DNA from: Falsiroseomonas sp041690465 | Lineage (GTDB): Bacteria; Pseudomonadota; Alphaproteobacteria; Acetobacterales; Acetobacteraceae | Reading direction: 5' to 3' | Assembly (NCBI RefSeq): GCF_041690465.1 | Contig: NZ_JAWLHG010000001.1 | Location: forward strand, 186,001-250,000 | DNA length: 64,000 bases | Part shown: positions 16,761 through 24,262 of the stretch, piece after piece | Layout of the letters: the number at the start of each line of letters is the position of its first letter | How positions within the stretch are numbered: the first letter of the stretch is position 1 | Position numbers and translations under genes: made by a program | Notes under the pieces: model-generated | Told to the model about the DNA's origin: nothing | Databases searched by the model: none | What the model saw: the letters and a program-made list of their open reading frames with translations, nothing else

Positions 16761-18200
16761 TCACTCCTGTTCGGGGTTTTCTGTGGTCATTGTGGGTTCT
16801 CGCCGGATTATTTCCGGCGGGGCGCCCAGCGTGCGGGCCAGCCAGCGGGCGGCGGCGCCGGCATCCAGCGTCGCCTTCGCCTCCGGCCCGAGCGCGACCG
16901 CGGTCTGCAGGAACAGCAGCGTGTCCGCCGCATCCGCCCGCGCCTGCACCCGCGCCAGCGGCGAGGCATAGACCAGCCGCACCTCGCGCCCGCCGAGCTC
17001 GACCGGCGGCACCTCGCCGCGGCGGCGCAGCAGCGCCAGGCAACGAGCGATCAGCGGCGTCAGCAGCTCGGCCTGCAGCCTGCCGTAGGTGGCGCCGAGC
17101 AGCCGTGCCGCGGCGGAAGCGCGTTCCAGCACCTCGGTCGCCGTCATCGGCGCCTTCTCGCTGGCCGCGATCCGGTCGGCGAGCAGCGCACCCCGGATGC
17201 GCGCCCGCAGATCCTGCAGCACGAGCTGCGAGACATCGAAGTTCCCCGGCGCGGCCAGCGGCGTCAGGCCGGAGGAACCGGCCGCCTTCGGGATGATCGC
17301 GCCGGGCACCAGGCGGATCGTCGCCGGGTTCAGCACGCCGTCATCCTCGGCCATCCAGATCCCCGTCGCCGCGATCGAGGCGTTCTTCAAGATCAGCTCC
17401 ACCACCTTGTTGGCGGTGCGAATATCCGGCAGCGCCTTCGCCACCGGCCCCCGGCCATAGGTCTCGCCGGGCAGCTTCAGCCAGCGGAAGGCGATGAAGG
17501 GACTCTCGGCGAAGCGTCCCTCGGCCAGCAGCACGGGGGGGCCGCTGTCGGCCTCGAGCACCGCGGCGAAGCGGTGGCCGGTGCGCGGATCGGGCCAGGC
17601 CGCTTCCACCACGCGCAGCTTCGGCGCCGGCTCGTCGCCACGCCGCGTGGGCGGCAGCGGCGCGCCAGGCCAGCGCTGGCGGATCTCGTCCTCGGTCAGC
17701 CGCAGGCTGCGGAAGACGGTGTCGAGCCGGCCCGAAGCGCCTTCCTCCAGCACCGCCTCGCGCAGCGGCACGGCGCGGAAGCGCAGCGCGGAAGCCTCGC
17801 CGGCCGGCGCCTCCTCCACCGAGAGCAGGCCGGTGCCGGCGACCACCAGGTCGAGGAAGGCCTGGTGAAGCTCCAGCGCGAAGTTGGAGCGGTCGAGATG
17901 CCCCTGCAGCGTTTCCGCCGTCTCGGTCAGGCTACGGGCAAGCTGCGCCTCCGCCTCATCGTGCAGGGCGCGCGCAGGCACCAATCCGAACCAGCGCGAC
18001 CAGGGCGGGGCGAGCTCGGCCAGCAGCGAGGCGGCCAGCTGCTCCGCCGCGTCGGCCGCCGTTGCGTCGAACAGCGGCGCGGCGCCGGGGGCGGGCAGGG
18101 CGTGGTCGTAGCAATCCTGCCAGATCGTCTCGAGCGGGCGGCGGCGCGCGGCGGCGCGGGCGTGGCGCGCCAGGATCTCCTCGGGTCCCATGGCGATCAT
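16761..18200 (-). CDS. portal protein (podovirus head-to-tail connector)
   Basis: 479 residues. It forms the dodecameric ring at one capsid vertex through which DNA passes. ETIWQDCYDHALPAPGAAPL (about 24-43), SLLAELAPPWSRWFGL, and GETYGRGPVAKALPDIRTAN, with a C-terminal TATEVLERASAAARLLGATYGRL, follow the T7-type connector family (PF12236-like). It is a little shorter than T7 gp8, intact, and begins 4 bases inside the 82-residue gene. Internal starts at 18191 (MGPEE) are possible. Confidence 0.9.
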   Translation of the reverse strand: MIAMGPEEILARHARAAARRRPLETIWQDCYDHALPAPGAAPLFDATAADAAEQLAASLLAELAPPWSRWFGLVPARALHDEAEAQLARSLTETAETLQGHLDRSNFALELHQAFLDLVVAGTGLLSVEEAPAGEASALRFRAVPLREAVLEEGASGRLDTVFRSLRLTEDEIRQRWPGAPLPPTRRGDEPAPKLRVVEAAWPDPRTGHRFAAVLEADSGPPVLLAEGRFAESPFIAFRWLKLPGETYGRGPVAKALPDIRTANKVVELILKNASIAATGIWMAEDDGVLNPATIRLVPGAIIPKAAGSSGLTPLAAPGNFDVSQLVLQDLRARIRGALLADRIAASEKAPMTATEVLERASAAARLLGATYGRLQAELLTPLIARCLALLRRRGEVPPVELGGREVRLVYASPLARVQARADAADTLLFLQTAVALGPEAKATLDAGAAARWLARTLGAPPEIIRREPTMTTENPEQE

Positions 18201-18445
18201 TCCCCGAGCAGCGTCTTGCGCCGCAGCGCGGCCGGCACCGGATCGAGCACGCCGCGGGCGCTGGTGGCGATGGTGCCGGTCAGCCCACGGCGCGCGCGCT
18301 CCACGGCGCGCAGGCGGGCCTGGCGGCCGGCATCCTCGGCCGCCGTCTCGGACTGCGCGCTGCTCGCAGCGATACTCTCGGCCTGCGCCGGTTCGGGCGG
18401 CGCTTCGATCACCACCGGCTTCGGCGCGCGGAACAGGCCACCCAT
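18197..18445 (-). CDS. small phage protein, first gene of the structural operon
   Basis: 82 residues from the ATG at 18445, with a GAAGGA site 8 bases upstream. The opening MGGLFRAPKPV and the Ala/Arg/Gln-rich middle resemble the short proteins that precede portal genes in podovirus-like clusters. No function is known. A longer frame to 18535 would have to be translated from inside the upstream hairpin and is unlikely. It overlaps the portal gene by 4 bases. It is the first cistron after the promoter and attenuator-like hairpin. Confidence 0.6.
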   Translation of the reverse strand: MGGLFRAPKPVVIEAPPEPAQAESIAASSAQSETAAEDAGRQARLRAVERARRGLTGTIATSARGVLDPVPAALRRKTLLGE

Positions 18446-18493
18446 GCGCAGGTCCTTCGGGTTGGGGGAGACGGGGAACCGCCCCGGCGTCCC

Positions 18494-18533
18494 GAAAAGG
18501 CGAAGGCCCGCCCGGGGAGCCGGGCGGGCCTTC
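18494..18533 (-). terminator. strong intrinsic terminator / attenuator in the leader of the structural operon
   Basis: GAAGGCCCGCCCGG (18502-18515) pairs perfectly with its complement at 18520-18533, a 14-bp stem with a GGAG/CTCC loop. On the minus strand TTTT follows (18497-18494). It lies between the 151-residue gene and the first structural gene, and downstream of a promoter at 18596-18624. It therefore could end the upstream unit and also attenuate the late operon. Confidence 0.75.
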
Positions 18534-18595
18534 AAGTCGGGGATACCGGGGAGGAGGAGTAAACCGCGAGGCGCAATTCGCCCCGTGGCAGAAGC

Positions 18596-18624
18596 GTTCT
18601 AGGCCGGCCTCAGCCCGCCGTCAA
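18596..18624 (-). promoter_or_regulatory. sigma70-type promoter for the phage structural operon
   Basis: Reading the minus strand, TTGACG (18624-18619) and TAGAAC (18601-18596) are separated by exactly 17 bases. Transcription would start near 18589, giving a leader of about 145 bases that contains the terminator hairpin at 18502-18533. The -35 overlaps the end of the 151-residue gene. It uses the same box layout as the groESL promoter in this window. Confidence 0.6.
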
Positions 18625-19065
18625 GACTTTTTTCCTAGACCGACGAGATTCCGTTCCGCCGAGCGCCCGGAACAGCCCATACGGGGTCACTGCGAAAGGC
18701 GCGTCCGGCCCCAGCAGAGCGCGGCACAGCGCCACGCAGGTGAAGGGCGCAAATGCCGGCAGCTTGCGGGCGCGCGGCAGGCCGGGGGCGAAGGGGCCCA
18801 GCACCGAAAGGCCGGCGCGGCGGTAGAAGCCCGGCAGGTCGAAGCCGGCCGGCACCGGCAGGCGTGCCACCAGCAACCGGCCGGAGAGCGGCTCCAGCAC
18901 CGTCCAGCCGGCCTCGTCGGCCAGCGCGGCAAAGCAGTGCCGGAAGCCTCGGCGCAGCGGCTTCAGCCAAGGCTGGTCGGCCTCGCCGCCGAAGGCGAGC
19001 CAGATCCGCTGGCCTTCGCCCCCGGCCTCCACCCGCCGATGCGCCAGGCGTTTCACGCGGAACAT
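18610..19065 (-). CDS. conserved-looking phage-cluster protein, possibly papain-like fold
   Basis: 151 residues from the ATG at 19065. The family is not recognised with certainty. PWLKPLRRGFRHCFAALADE (about residues 32-51) and GWTVLEPLSGRLLVARLPVP are followed by a Cys-centred motif FTCVALCRALLG and TPYGLFRALGG near the C-terminus. This His-first, Cys-later order recalls circularly permuted NlpC/P60-like proteins found in phages and gene transfer agents, but this is only a pattern reading. It overlaps the upstream 144-residue gene by 13 bases and ends before the terminator hairpin. Confidence 0.62.
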   Translation of the reverse strand: MFRVKRLAHRRVEAGGEGQRIWLAFGGEADQPWLKPLRRGFRHCFAALADEAGWTVLEPLSGRLLVARLPVPAGFDLPGFYRRAGLSVLGPFAPGLPRARKLPAFAPFTCVALCRALLGPDAPFAVTPYGLFRALGGTESRRSRKKVLTAG

Positions 19066-19487
19066 CCGGGGAAGGGGATGATCTCCGCACCTTCGGTCGG
19101 CGTCATGCCGCGGGCGACGCCGGCAACGATTCCCTTCTGGCGCAGCGGAAAGTCCAGCCGCTCCATCGCCTCGCGCCACAGACGCGCGTCGCCGCGCTCG
19201 GAGGGATAGCGCGGGCTGGGGGCGCTGCCGCGTTCACCCCAGATCCGCATGATGCGCGCATGCTGCAACTCGATCCGGCGCTGGCGGTACAAGCGGTCGA
19301 GGCACTTCACCACATCGTCGGGCTCGCAGGGGCGGATCACCGAGCCGCGGGCGGCGGAGAGGCGGGCACCTTCGCGCCGGGCGATCAGGGCGGCCATGGT
19401 CCAGAACCAGGCCTCCTCGGCGCTGGCGAAGGGCTCGGCCTTGGTCAGACTGGCCAGGATGGGGGCGCGGCCGGGGGCGATGGGCAT
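19053..19487 (-). CDS. phage-cluster protein of unknown function, first gene upstream of the structural operon
   Basis: 144 residues from the ATG at 19487, chosen because AGAAGGA precedes it closely; frames reach 19559. ASAEEAWFWTMAALIARREG (about 22-41) is followed by RPCEPDDVVKCLDRLYRQRR and HARIMRIWGERG, then LWREAMERLDFPLRQKGIV. The second block looks like a helical DNA- or nucleotide-interacting domain, and a packaging or regulatory role is plausible. No named family is recognised. It faces away from the S24 regulator across a 164-base divergent region. Confidence 0.6.
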   Translation of the reverse strand: MPIAPGRAPILASLTKAEPFASAEEAWFWTMAALIARREGARLSAARGSVIRPCEPDDVVKCLDRLYRQRRIELQHARIMRIWGERGSAPSPRYPSERGDARLWREAMERLDFPLRQKGIVAGVARGMTPTEGAEIIPFPGCSA

Positions 19488-19651
19488 GGGGGGTCCTTCT
19501 TCCGATCCCGAACAAAACAGGAACATCGCAACGTTAACGCTCTCCACCGATGGTTGCAAGGCAAAACTTCCTATTGCTTCGCGACTCGAAACCTAGGATG
19601 TGATGCCCAGCGCCCCAGGACGAGGGCGACTCGACGGAGAGGCACTGGCAG
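19488..19651. promoter_or_regulatory. divergent regulatory region between the phage cluster and the S24 regulator
   Basis: The 164 bases separate two divergent genes. They contain small palindromes: TTGC-AAG-GCAA at 19554-19564 and GTTAAC within GCAACGTTAACGC (about 19528-19540). These could be operators for the S24 regulator. No convincing promoter boxes were settled in either direction, so the assignment rests on position. Confidence 0.4.
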
Positions 19652-20299
19652 ATGATGCGGCACGAGGATGTCTGGCGGGCAATCGACGCGCTCGCGGCGG
19701 AGCATGGGCTCTCCGCCTCCGGCCTGGCGCGCAAGGCCGGGCTGGACCCGACCGCCTTCAATCCCTCCAAGCGCACCGGGCCGGACGGCCGTTCGCGCTG
19801 GCCCTCCACCGAGAGCGTGGCAAAGGTTCTGACCGCCACCGGCACCGGGATCGAGGCCTTCGCCTCGCTGGTCACCGGCGTGCCGACGCTCTCGCGCGGG
19901 CGGGCGGTGGCGGGCCGGCGCATTCCGCTGATCGGCCTGGCGCAGGCCGGCGGCGAGGGCTACTTCGACGATGGCGGCTATCCCGTCGGCGGCGGCTGGG
20001 ACGAGATCTCGGTGCCCGACGTGCTCGACCCCAACGCCTATGCACTGGAGATCAGCGGCGAATCGATGGAGCCGGTGTTCCGCGACGGCGACGTGGTGAT
20101 CGTCTCGCCCGGCGCGCCCATCCGCCGCGGCGACCGCGTGGTGGTGCGCACGCGACAGGGCGAGGTGATGGCGAAGGAGTTGCTGCGGCAATCGGCGAAG
20201 CGCGTGGAGCTCGCCAGCCTCAACCCGCTGCATCCGGGCTACAGCTTCGGGCTGGAGGAGCTGCAGTTCATGCACCGGATCGTCTGGGCGAGCCAGTGA
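19652..20299 (+). CDS. S24-family (LexA-like) helix-turn-helix regulator
   Basis: 215 residues. The N-terminal DNA-binding part includes LSASGLARKAGLDPTAFNPS (about 20-39) and RWPSTESVAKVLTATGTG. The C-terminal S24 peptidase domain has Ser138 in SGESMEP and Lys175 in VMAKELL, the catalytic dyad. A LexA-type Ala-Gly cleavage pair is present at residues 99-100 (LAQAGGEG). Such proteins repress genes until RecA-stimulated self-cleavage. Close relatives are widespread in alphaproteobacteria without phages, so it may be a host regulator. Its divergent position makes the phage cluster the obvious candidate target. Confidence 0.88.
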   Translation: MMRHEDVWRAIDALAAEHGLSASGLARKAGLDPTAFNPSKRTGPDGRSRWPSTESVAKVLTATGTGIEAFASLVTGVPTLSRGRAVAGRRIPLIGLAQAGGEGYFDDGGYPVGGGWDEISVPDVLDPNAYALEISGESMEPVFRDGDVVIVSPGAPIRRGDRVVVRTRQGEVMAKELLRQSAKRVELASLNPLHPGYSFGLEELQFMHRIVWASQ

Positions 20300-20477
20300 T
20301 CTTGGTGCCCTCAGGTGCCGGGCGCCGGCATCCGCCCTCGATGCGGCACGTCGAGTGGCTTGCGCGCCGTCATGCCGGAGGCGTGCCTTCGGCACGACGC
20401 GCTGTTGCGCTGGGCCACGCGGGCACTCTGCGCGCGGGGCCGCGGTGCGGCCCTGACCTCTATGCTGTTGAGGGCAA

Positions 20478-22439
20478 CTATCGCCTGACGCCGCTCACCG
20501 GTTCCGCCTGCGGCAGCAGCGCCAGCAGCTTCTCCAGATCCTTCTCGGCCCGGCACGCCAGGTAGCGCTGCGGCTCGCCGGCCGCCGGGGGGCCGAGCGG
20601 GAAGGCCGTCAGCCCGATATCGCCATACACCCGCAGCAGCGCCGGCGAGACGCGCCAGAAGGCGGGGTCCACCCCGGCGCGGTCGCACATGTCGCGGAAG
20701 CGCCAGATCGCCGAGACGCGGTCCTGTTCCTCCCCCGCCGGATCGCCGAGCGCCATCCAGATCCCGTCGCGCTGCACGAAGGCGAAGCCGGCGCGCCCGG
20801 CATCGCCGAAGGCCGCGCCATCCGCCCGCTCCGGCGGCGCGGCGCCGAGCCGGCGCAGCCGCGCGCGCACCTCCTCGCTCCACGGCTCGGGCACGATGCG
20901 CGCCGGGCGCAGCAGCCGCAGCATGCCGATCAGCAGCAGCACCGCCGCCAGGCCCACGGTGAAGCGCAGGCTGTCCGGCGCCAGCGGCGAGAGCACCACC
21001 TCGAACCAGCTCTCCGCCGCCACCTTCCCGCCGTACGACACGAGGGCGAGCAGGATGGCGCAGCCGCCGACCACGCCCATCGCCACCAGCGTCTCCGCGC
21101 CCAGCGGCTCCCGCAGCAGCCGCGGGTGGCGGTAGAAGGCGCTGCCCATCGCCGCCAGCAGCGTCGCCACCAGCAGGAAGGCACCCCAGAGCCACCAGGG
21201 ATCCTCCCGCAGCCAGCAGATCACCGCACCATTCAGCAGCAGCAGGATGCCCAGCCCCCAGGCCAGCGACAGCCGCCGCAGCAATCCGTAGCCCATCAGC
21301 AGCAACAGCGAGCCGACCACGGAGGCAGCGAAATGCGAGGCGACCGCCGCTTCGTAGCCCGCCCATTCGTACATGGGCGTCCCGCGCGTCGGCAACGCCC
21401 CGAGGAAGATCAGCACCGTGCCCCCGAGCCCGACCAGCCCGGCGATTGCCGGCACTTCCAGCGCGTCCGCCACGCGCTGCTCCGCGGCGAGCCGCGCCAG
21501 GGCATGGCGCCGCTGCGCCACCTCGAAGCCGGCGAACAGCAGGCCGGCGAGGAACAGCGGCACGATGTAGTAGTAGAGGCGGAACACCAGCAGCGCGCCG
21601 ATCACCTCGGCCGGGCCGAGATAGGGCGCGAGGCCGATCAGGATGGCACTGTCGAACACCCCGATGCCGCCCGGCAGGCTGGCCGCAATCCCGGCCAGAT
21701 AGGCGGCGATGTAGATGCCGAGGAAGCGCAGATAGGTCAGGCCCTCGGCCCCGGGCAGCAGCGCGTAGAAGATCATCGCCGTCACCGCCACGTCCACGCT
21801 GGCCAGCGTGGTCTGCGCCAGCGCCATGCGGAAGCCCGGCAGGTCGATGCGGTACCTGAACAGCGTGACATGGCTGCGGATGCGCGACATCGTCAGGTAG
21901 GCCGCCAGGATCCCCCAGGCGCAGAGGCCGAGCGCCTGCATGATCCAGTGCGGCACGTGCTCGCCGAGGCCCGGCACCACCTCCGGCTCCACCACCAGCA
22001 CCAGTCCGCCGAGCGCAAGCGCGCCGAGGCCGAAGGTCAGGCTGGTGAAGGCCACCACCTTGGCGATCGCCAGCGGCGGCAGCCCCCAGGCGGCATAGAA
22101 GCGGTAGCGCACCGCAGCCCCCGAGACCGCCGCGAAGCCGAGATTATGCGCGAGCGTATAGGCGCAGAAGGAGGCCAGCGAGGTGCGCGCATAGCTCACG
22201 GGATGGCCGGCATAGACGCTGCCCAGCCGGTCGTAGATGGTCAGCACCGCATAGGCCAGCAGCGTCCATCCCGCCGCGTGCCATAGCGTCGCGTTCGGGA
22301 TCGCATCCAGCGCGGCACGCACATCGGCCACCGAGAGGCTGCGGAATTCCTTCTGCACCACCCAGACCGCGGCGACGAGCAGGACCAGCCCGAAGACCGT
22401 CATCCCGTGCCGCTTGAGCAGGAGCAGCCAGCCCTTCAT
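20478..22439 (-). CDS. mprF: MprF-like phosphatidylglycerol flippase/synthase with shortened C-terminal domain
   Basis: 653 residues. MprF transfers Lys or Ala from tRNA to phosphatidylglycerol and flips the product outward, lowering the surface charge. Residues about 1-330 form the flippase half (LASFCAYTLAHNLGFAAVSG, IAASLPGGIGVFDSAILIGL). Six or so further helices follow to about 535. The cytosolic DUF2156 domain begins (GFAFVQRDGIWMALGDP, RVYGDIGLTAFPLG) but stops after about 110 residues. The later tRNA/lipid-binding half of usual 840-residue MprF proteins is absent, and it is not found in the 178 bases downstream. It overlaps lysS by 4 bases. The flippase may work without synthase activity. 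Confidence 0.85.
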   Translation of the reverse strand: MKGWLLLLKRHGMTVFGLVLLVAAVWVVQKEFRSLSVADVRAALDAIPNATLWHAAGWTLLAYAVLTIYDRLGSVYAGHPVSYARTSLASFCAYTLAHNLGFAAVSGAAVRYRFYAAWGLPPLAIAKVVAFTSLTFGLGALALGGLVLVVEPEVVPGLGEHVPHWIMQALGLCAWGILAAYLTMSRIRSHVTLFRYRIDLPGFRMALAQTTLASVDVAVTAMIFYALLPGAEGLTYLRFLGIYIAAYLAGIAASLPGGIGVFDSAILIGLAPYLGPAEVIGALLVFRLYYYIVPLFLAGLLFAGFEVAQRRHALARLAAEQRVADALEVPAIAGLVGLGGTVLIFLGALPTRGTPMYEWAGYEAAVASHFAASVVGSLLLLMGYGLLRRLSLAWGLGILLLLNGAVICWLREDPWWLWGAFLLVATLLAAMGSAFYRHPRLLREPLGAETLVAMGVVGGCAILLALVSYGGKVAAESWFEVVLSPLAPDSLRFTVGLAAVLLLIGMLRLLRPARIVPEPWSEEVRARLRRLGAAPPERADGAAFGDAGRAGFAFVQRDGIWMALGDPAGEEQDRVSAIWRFRDMCDRAGVDPAFWRVSPALLRVYGDIGLTAFPLGPPAAGEPQRYLACRAEKDLEKLLALLPQAEPVSGVRR

Positions 22440-24076
22440 GCAGATGGCGTGTCCCGGCTGAGCGCCGTCTCGATCAGGCCGATCGTGCCGGCGATGCCGT
22501 AGAGCGCGACGAAGCCGCCGAAGCGCGGTCCTTCCGGCTGGCCGAGCAGCACCTGGTAAAGCGCATCGAACCAGGCGCGGGAGACACCTGGCCGCCCGCC
22601 GTCCTTGGCCGGCTGCAGGAAGGGCTCACGGCGCCCGGCATCGTACACCAGGTCCTGGATCGCCTTGGCACGGTCCTCGGGCGGCATCTGCTCGAGGTCG
22701 GTGATGCGCTCGCGCAGCGCGGCGGCCAGGTCGCGCATCGCCTCGGCTTCGGCCGGCGTCGCGGGGCGGTGCCGCTTCTCCGGCACCACGCGGTCGCGGT
22801 AATAGGCGACGGCGCGCTCGACCAGCCGCGCGACGAGCGGATGGCTCTCGGGCGTCACATCCGGCGCGTAGCGCTGGAGGAAACCCCAGAGCATCCCGGG
22901 ATTGTCGGCGTTGATCACGCTGGCCAGGTTCAGCAGCATGGTGAAGGAGATCGGCGAGCCGGGATCGTTGGTGCCGCCGCCATGGATGTGCCAGGCCGGG
23001 TTGTCCGGCGTCGGCGCGGCGCGCAGCCGGTCGAGGTTCTGCACGTACTCGTCGGTGGCGCGCGGGATCACGTCGAAGAACAGGCGCTTGGCGCGGCCCG
23101 GCTGGTTGTACATGAACTGCGCCAGCGATTCCGGCGGCGCGTAGTGCAGCCATTCCTCGATCGAGAGGCCGTTGCCCTTCGACTTGCTGATCTTGGTACC
23201 GGCCTCGTCGAGGAACAGCTCATAGGTGAAGCCGACCGGCGGCTCCCCGCCCAGCACGCGGCAGATGGCGGAGGAGAGCTTCACGCTGTCGATCAGGTCC
23301 TTGCCCGACATCTCGTAATCCACGCCGAGCGCGAACCAGCGCAGCGCCCAGTCCGCCTTCCACTGCGCCTTGCAATGGCCGCCGGTGATGCGGGTGCCGA
23401 AGCGCTCGCCGGTGTCGGGATCGCGCCAGACCAGCTCGTCGAGGCCCGGCCGCACTTCCTCCATCGGCACCTGCATCACCACGCCGGTCCTTGGGTGGAT
23501 CGGCAGGAAGGGCGAATAGGTGGCGCGGCGGTCCGGCCCCAGCGTCGGCAGGATGACGTCGCGCACCGCCTCGTGCCGCTCCGCCATGCGGAGCAGCGCC
23601 GCGTCGAACTTGCCCGAGTGGTAGTAGTCGGAGGAGGAGGCGAACTCGTAGTCGAAGCCGAACTGGTCGAGGAAGGCGCGCAGGCGCGCGTTGTTGTGGT
23701 GGCCGAAGCTCTCATGCGTGCCGAAGGGATCGGGGATGGCGGTGACCGGCTTGCCGAGGTGGCCGGCCAGCATCTCCCGGTTCGGCACGTTGTCCGGCAC
23801 CTTCCGCAGCCCGTCCATGTCGTCGCTGAAGGCCACCAGGCGGGAGGGCAGGCCGGTCAGCCGCGTGAACGCGTTGCGCACCCAGGTGGTGCGTGCCACC
23901 TCGCCGAAGGTGCCGATATGCGGCAGGCCGGAGGGGCCATAGCCCGTCTCGAACAGCGCCGACCCTTTGCCCGAGGCCTGCACCCGGGCGGCGACCTTGC
24001 GGGCCTCCTCGAAGGGCCAGGCCTTCGTCGCGCCGAAGGCGCGCGACTCGTCGGCGGAATAGTCGGCGTCTGACAT
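22436..24076 (-). CDS. lysS: lysine--tRNA ligase, class I
   Basis: 546 residues from the ATG at 24076. Class I LysRS is the archaeal-type enzyme kept by many alphaproteobacteria in place of class II. SGLPHIGTFGEV (about 49-60) is the HIGH-type motif and KISKSKGNG (about 295-303) the KMSKS motif. FSDDMDGLRKVPDN and ITGGHCKAQWKADWALRW are further class I LysRS signatures. It makes Lys-tRNA, the amino-acid donor of MprF, whose gene overlaps it by 4 bases; this is a sensible functional pairing. Upstream extension of the frame to 24163 is not needed. Confidence 0.95.
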   Translation of the reverse strand: MSDADYSADESRAFGATKAWPFEEARKVAARVQASGKGSALFETGYGPSGLPHIGTFGEVARTTWVRNAFTRLTGLPSRLVAFSDDMDGLRKVPDNVPNREMLAGHLGKPVTAIPDPFGTHESFGHHNNARLRAFLDQFGFDYEFASSSDYYHSGKFDAALLRMAERHEAVRDVILPTLGPDRRATYSPFLPIHPRTGVVMQVPMEEVRPGLDELVWRDPDTGERFGTRITGGHCKAQWKADWALRWFALGVDYEMSGKDLIDSVKLSSAICRVLGGEPPVGFTYELFLDEAGTKISKSKGNGLSIEEWLHYAPPESLAQFMYNQPGRAKRLFFDVIPRATDEYVQNLDRLRAAPTPDNPAWHIHGGGTNDPGSPISFTMLLNLASVINADNPGMLWGFLQRYAPDVTPESHPLVARLVERAVAYYRDRVVPEKRHRPATPAEAEAMRDLAAALRERITDLEQMPPEDRAKAIQDLVYDAGRREPFLQPAKDGGRPGVSRAWFDALYQVLLGQPEGPRFGGFVALYGIAGTIGLIETALSRDTPSA

Positions 24077-24262
24077 GCGTGGGTGCTCGTGCGGGGGCGT
24101 TCCGCCGCGCCTTATAGGGAGGCGGGGCGGCGCAGGCGACCCCGGACAGGGCAGACCCCGCAACGGCGCATTTGGCCCTGCCGCCGCTTTGCGCTATCTG
24201 CGCCAGGCTGGCGGGTCGCTTGCCCGCCGGCGTGAACGCTCATGCGAGAAGGAGAGACCCCG

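Noticed and set aside
6480..19700. Integrase, attachment sites, phage RNA or DNA polymerase
   Set aside because: Searched for by reading the frames; none seen, and no direct repeats at the cluster edges were evident by eye.
20300..20477. Remaining C-terminal part of MprF after a frameshift
   Set aside because: The 178 bases show no DUF2156 motifs in any frame and are too short for the missing part.
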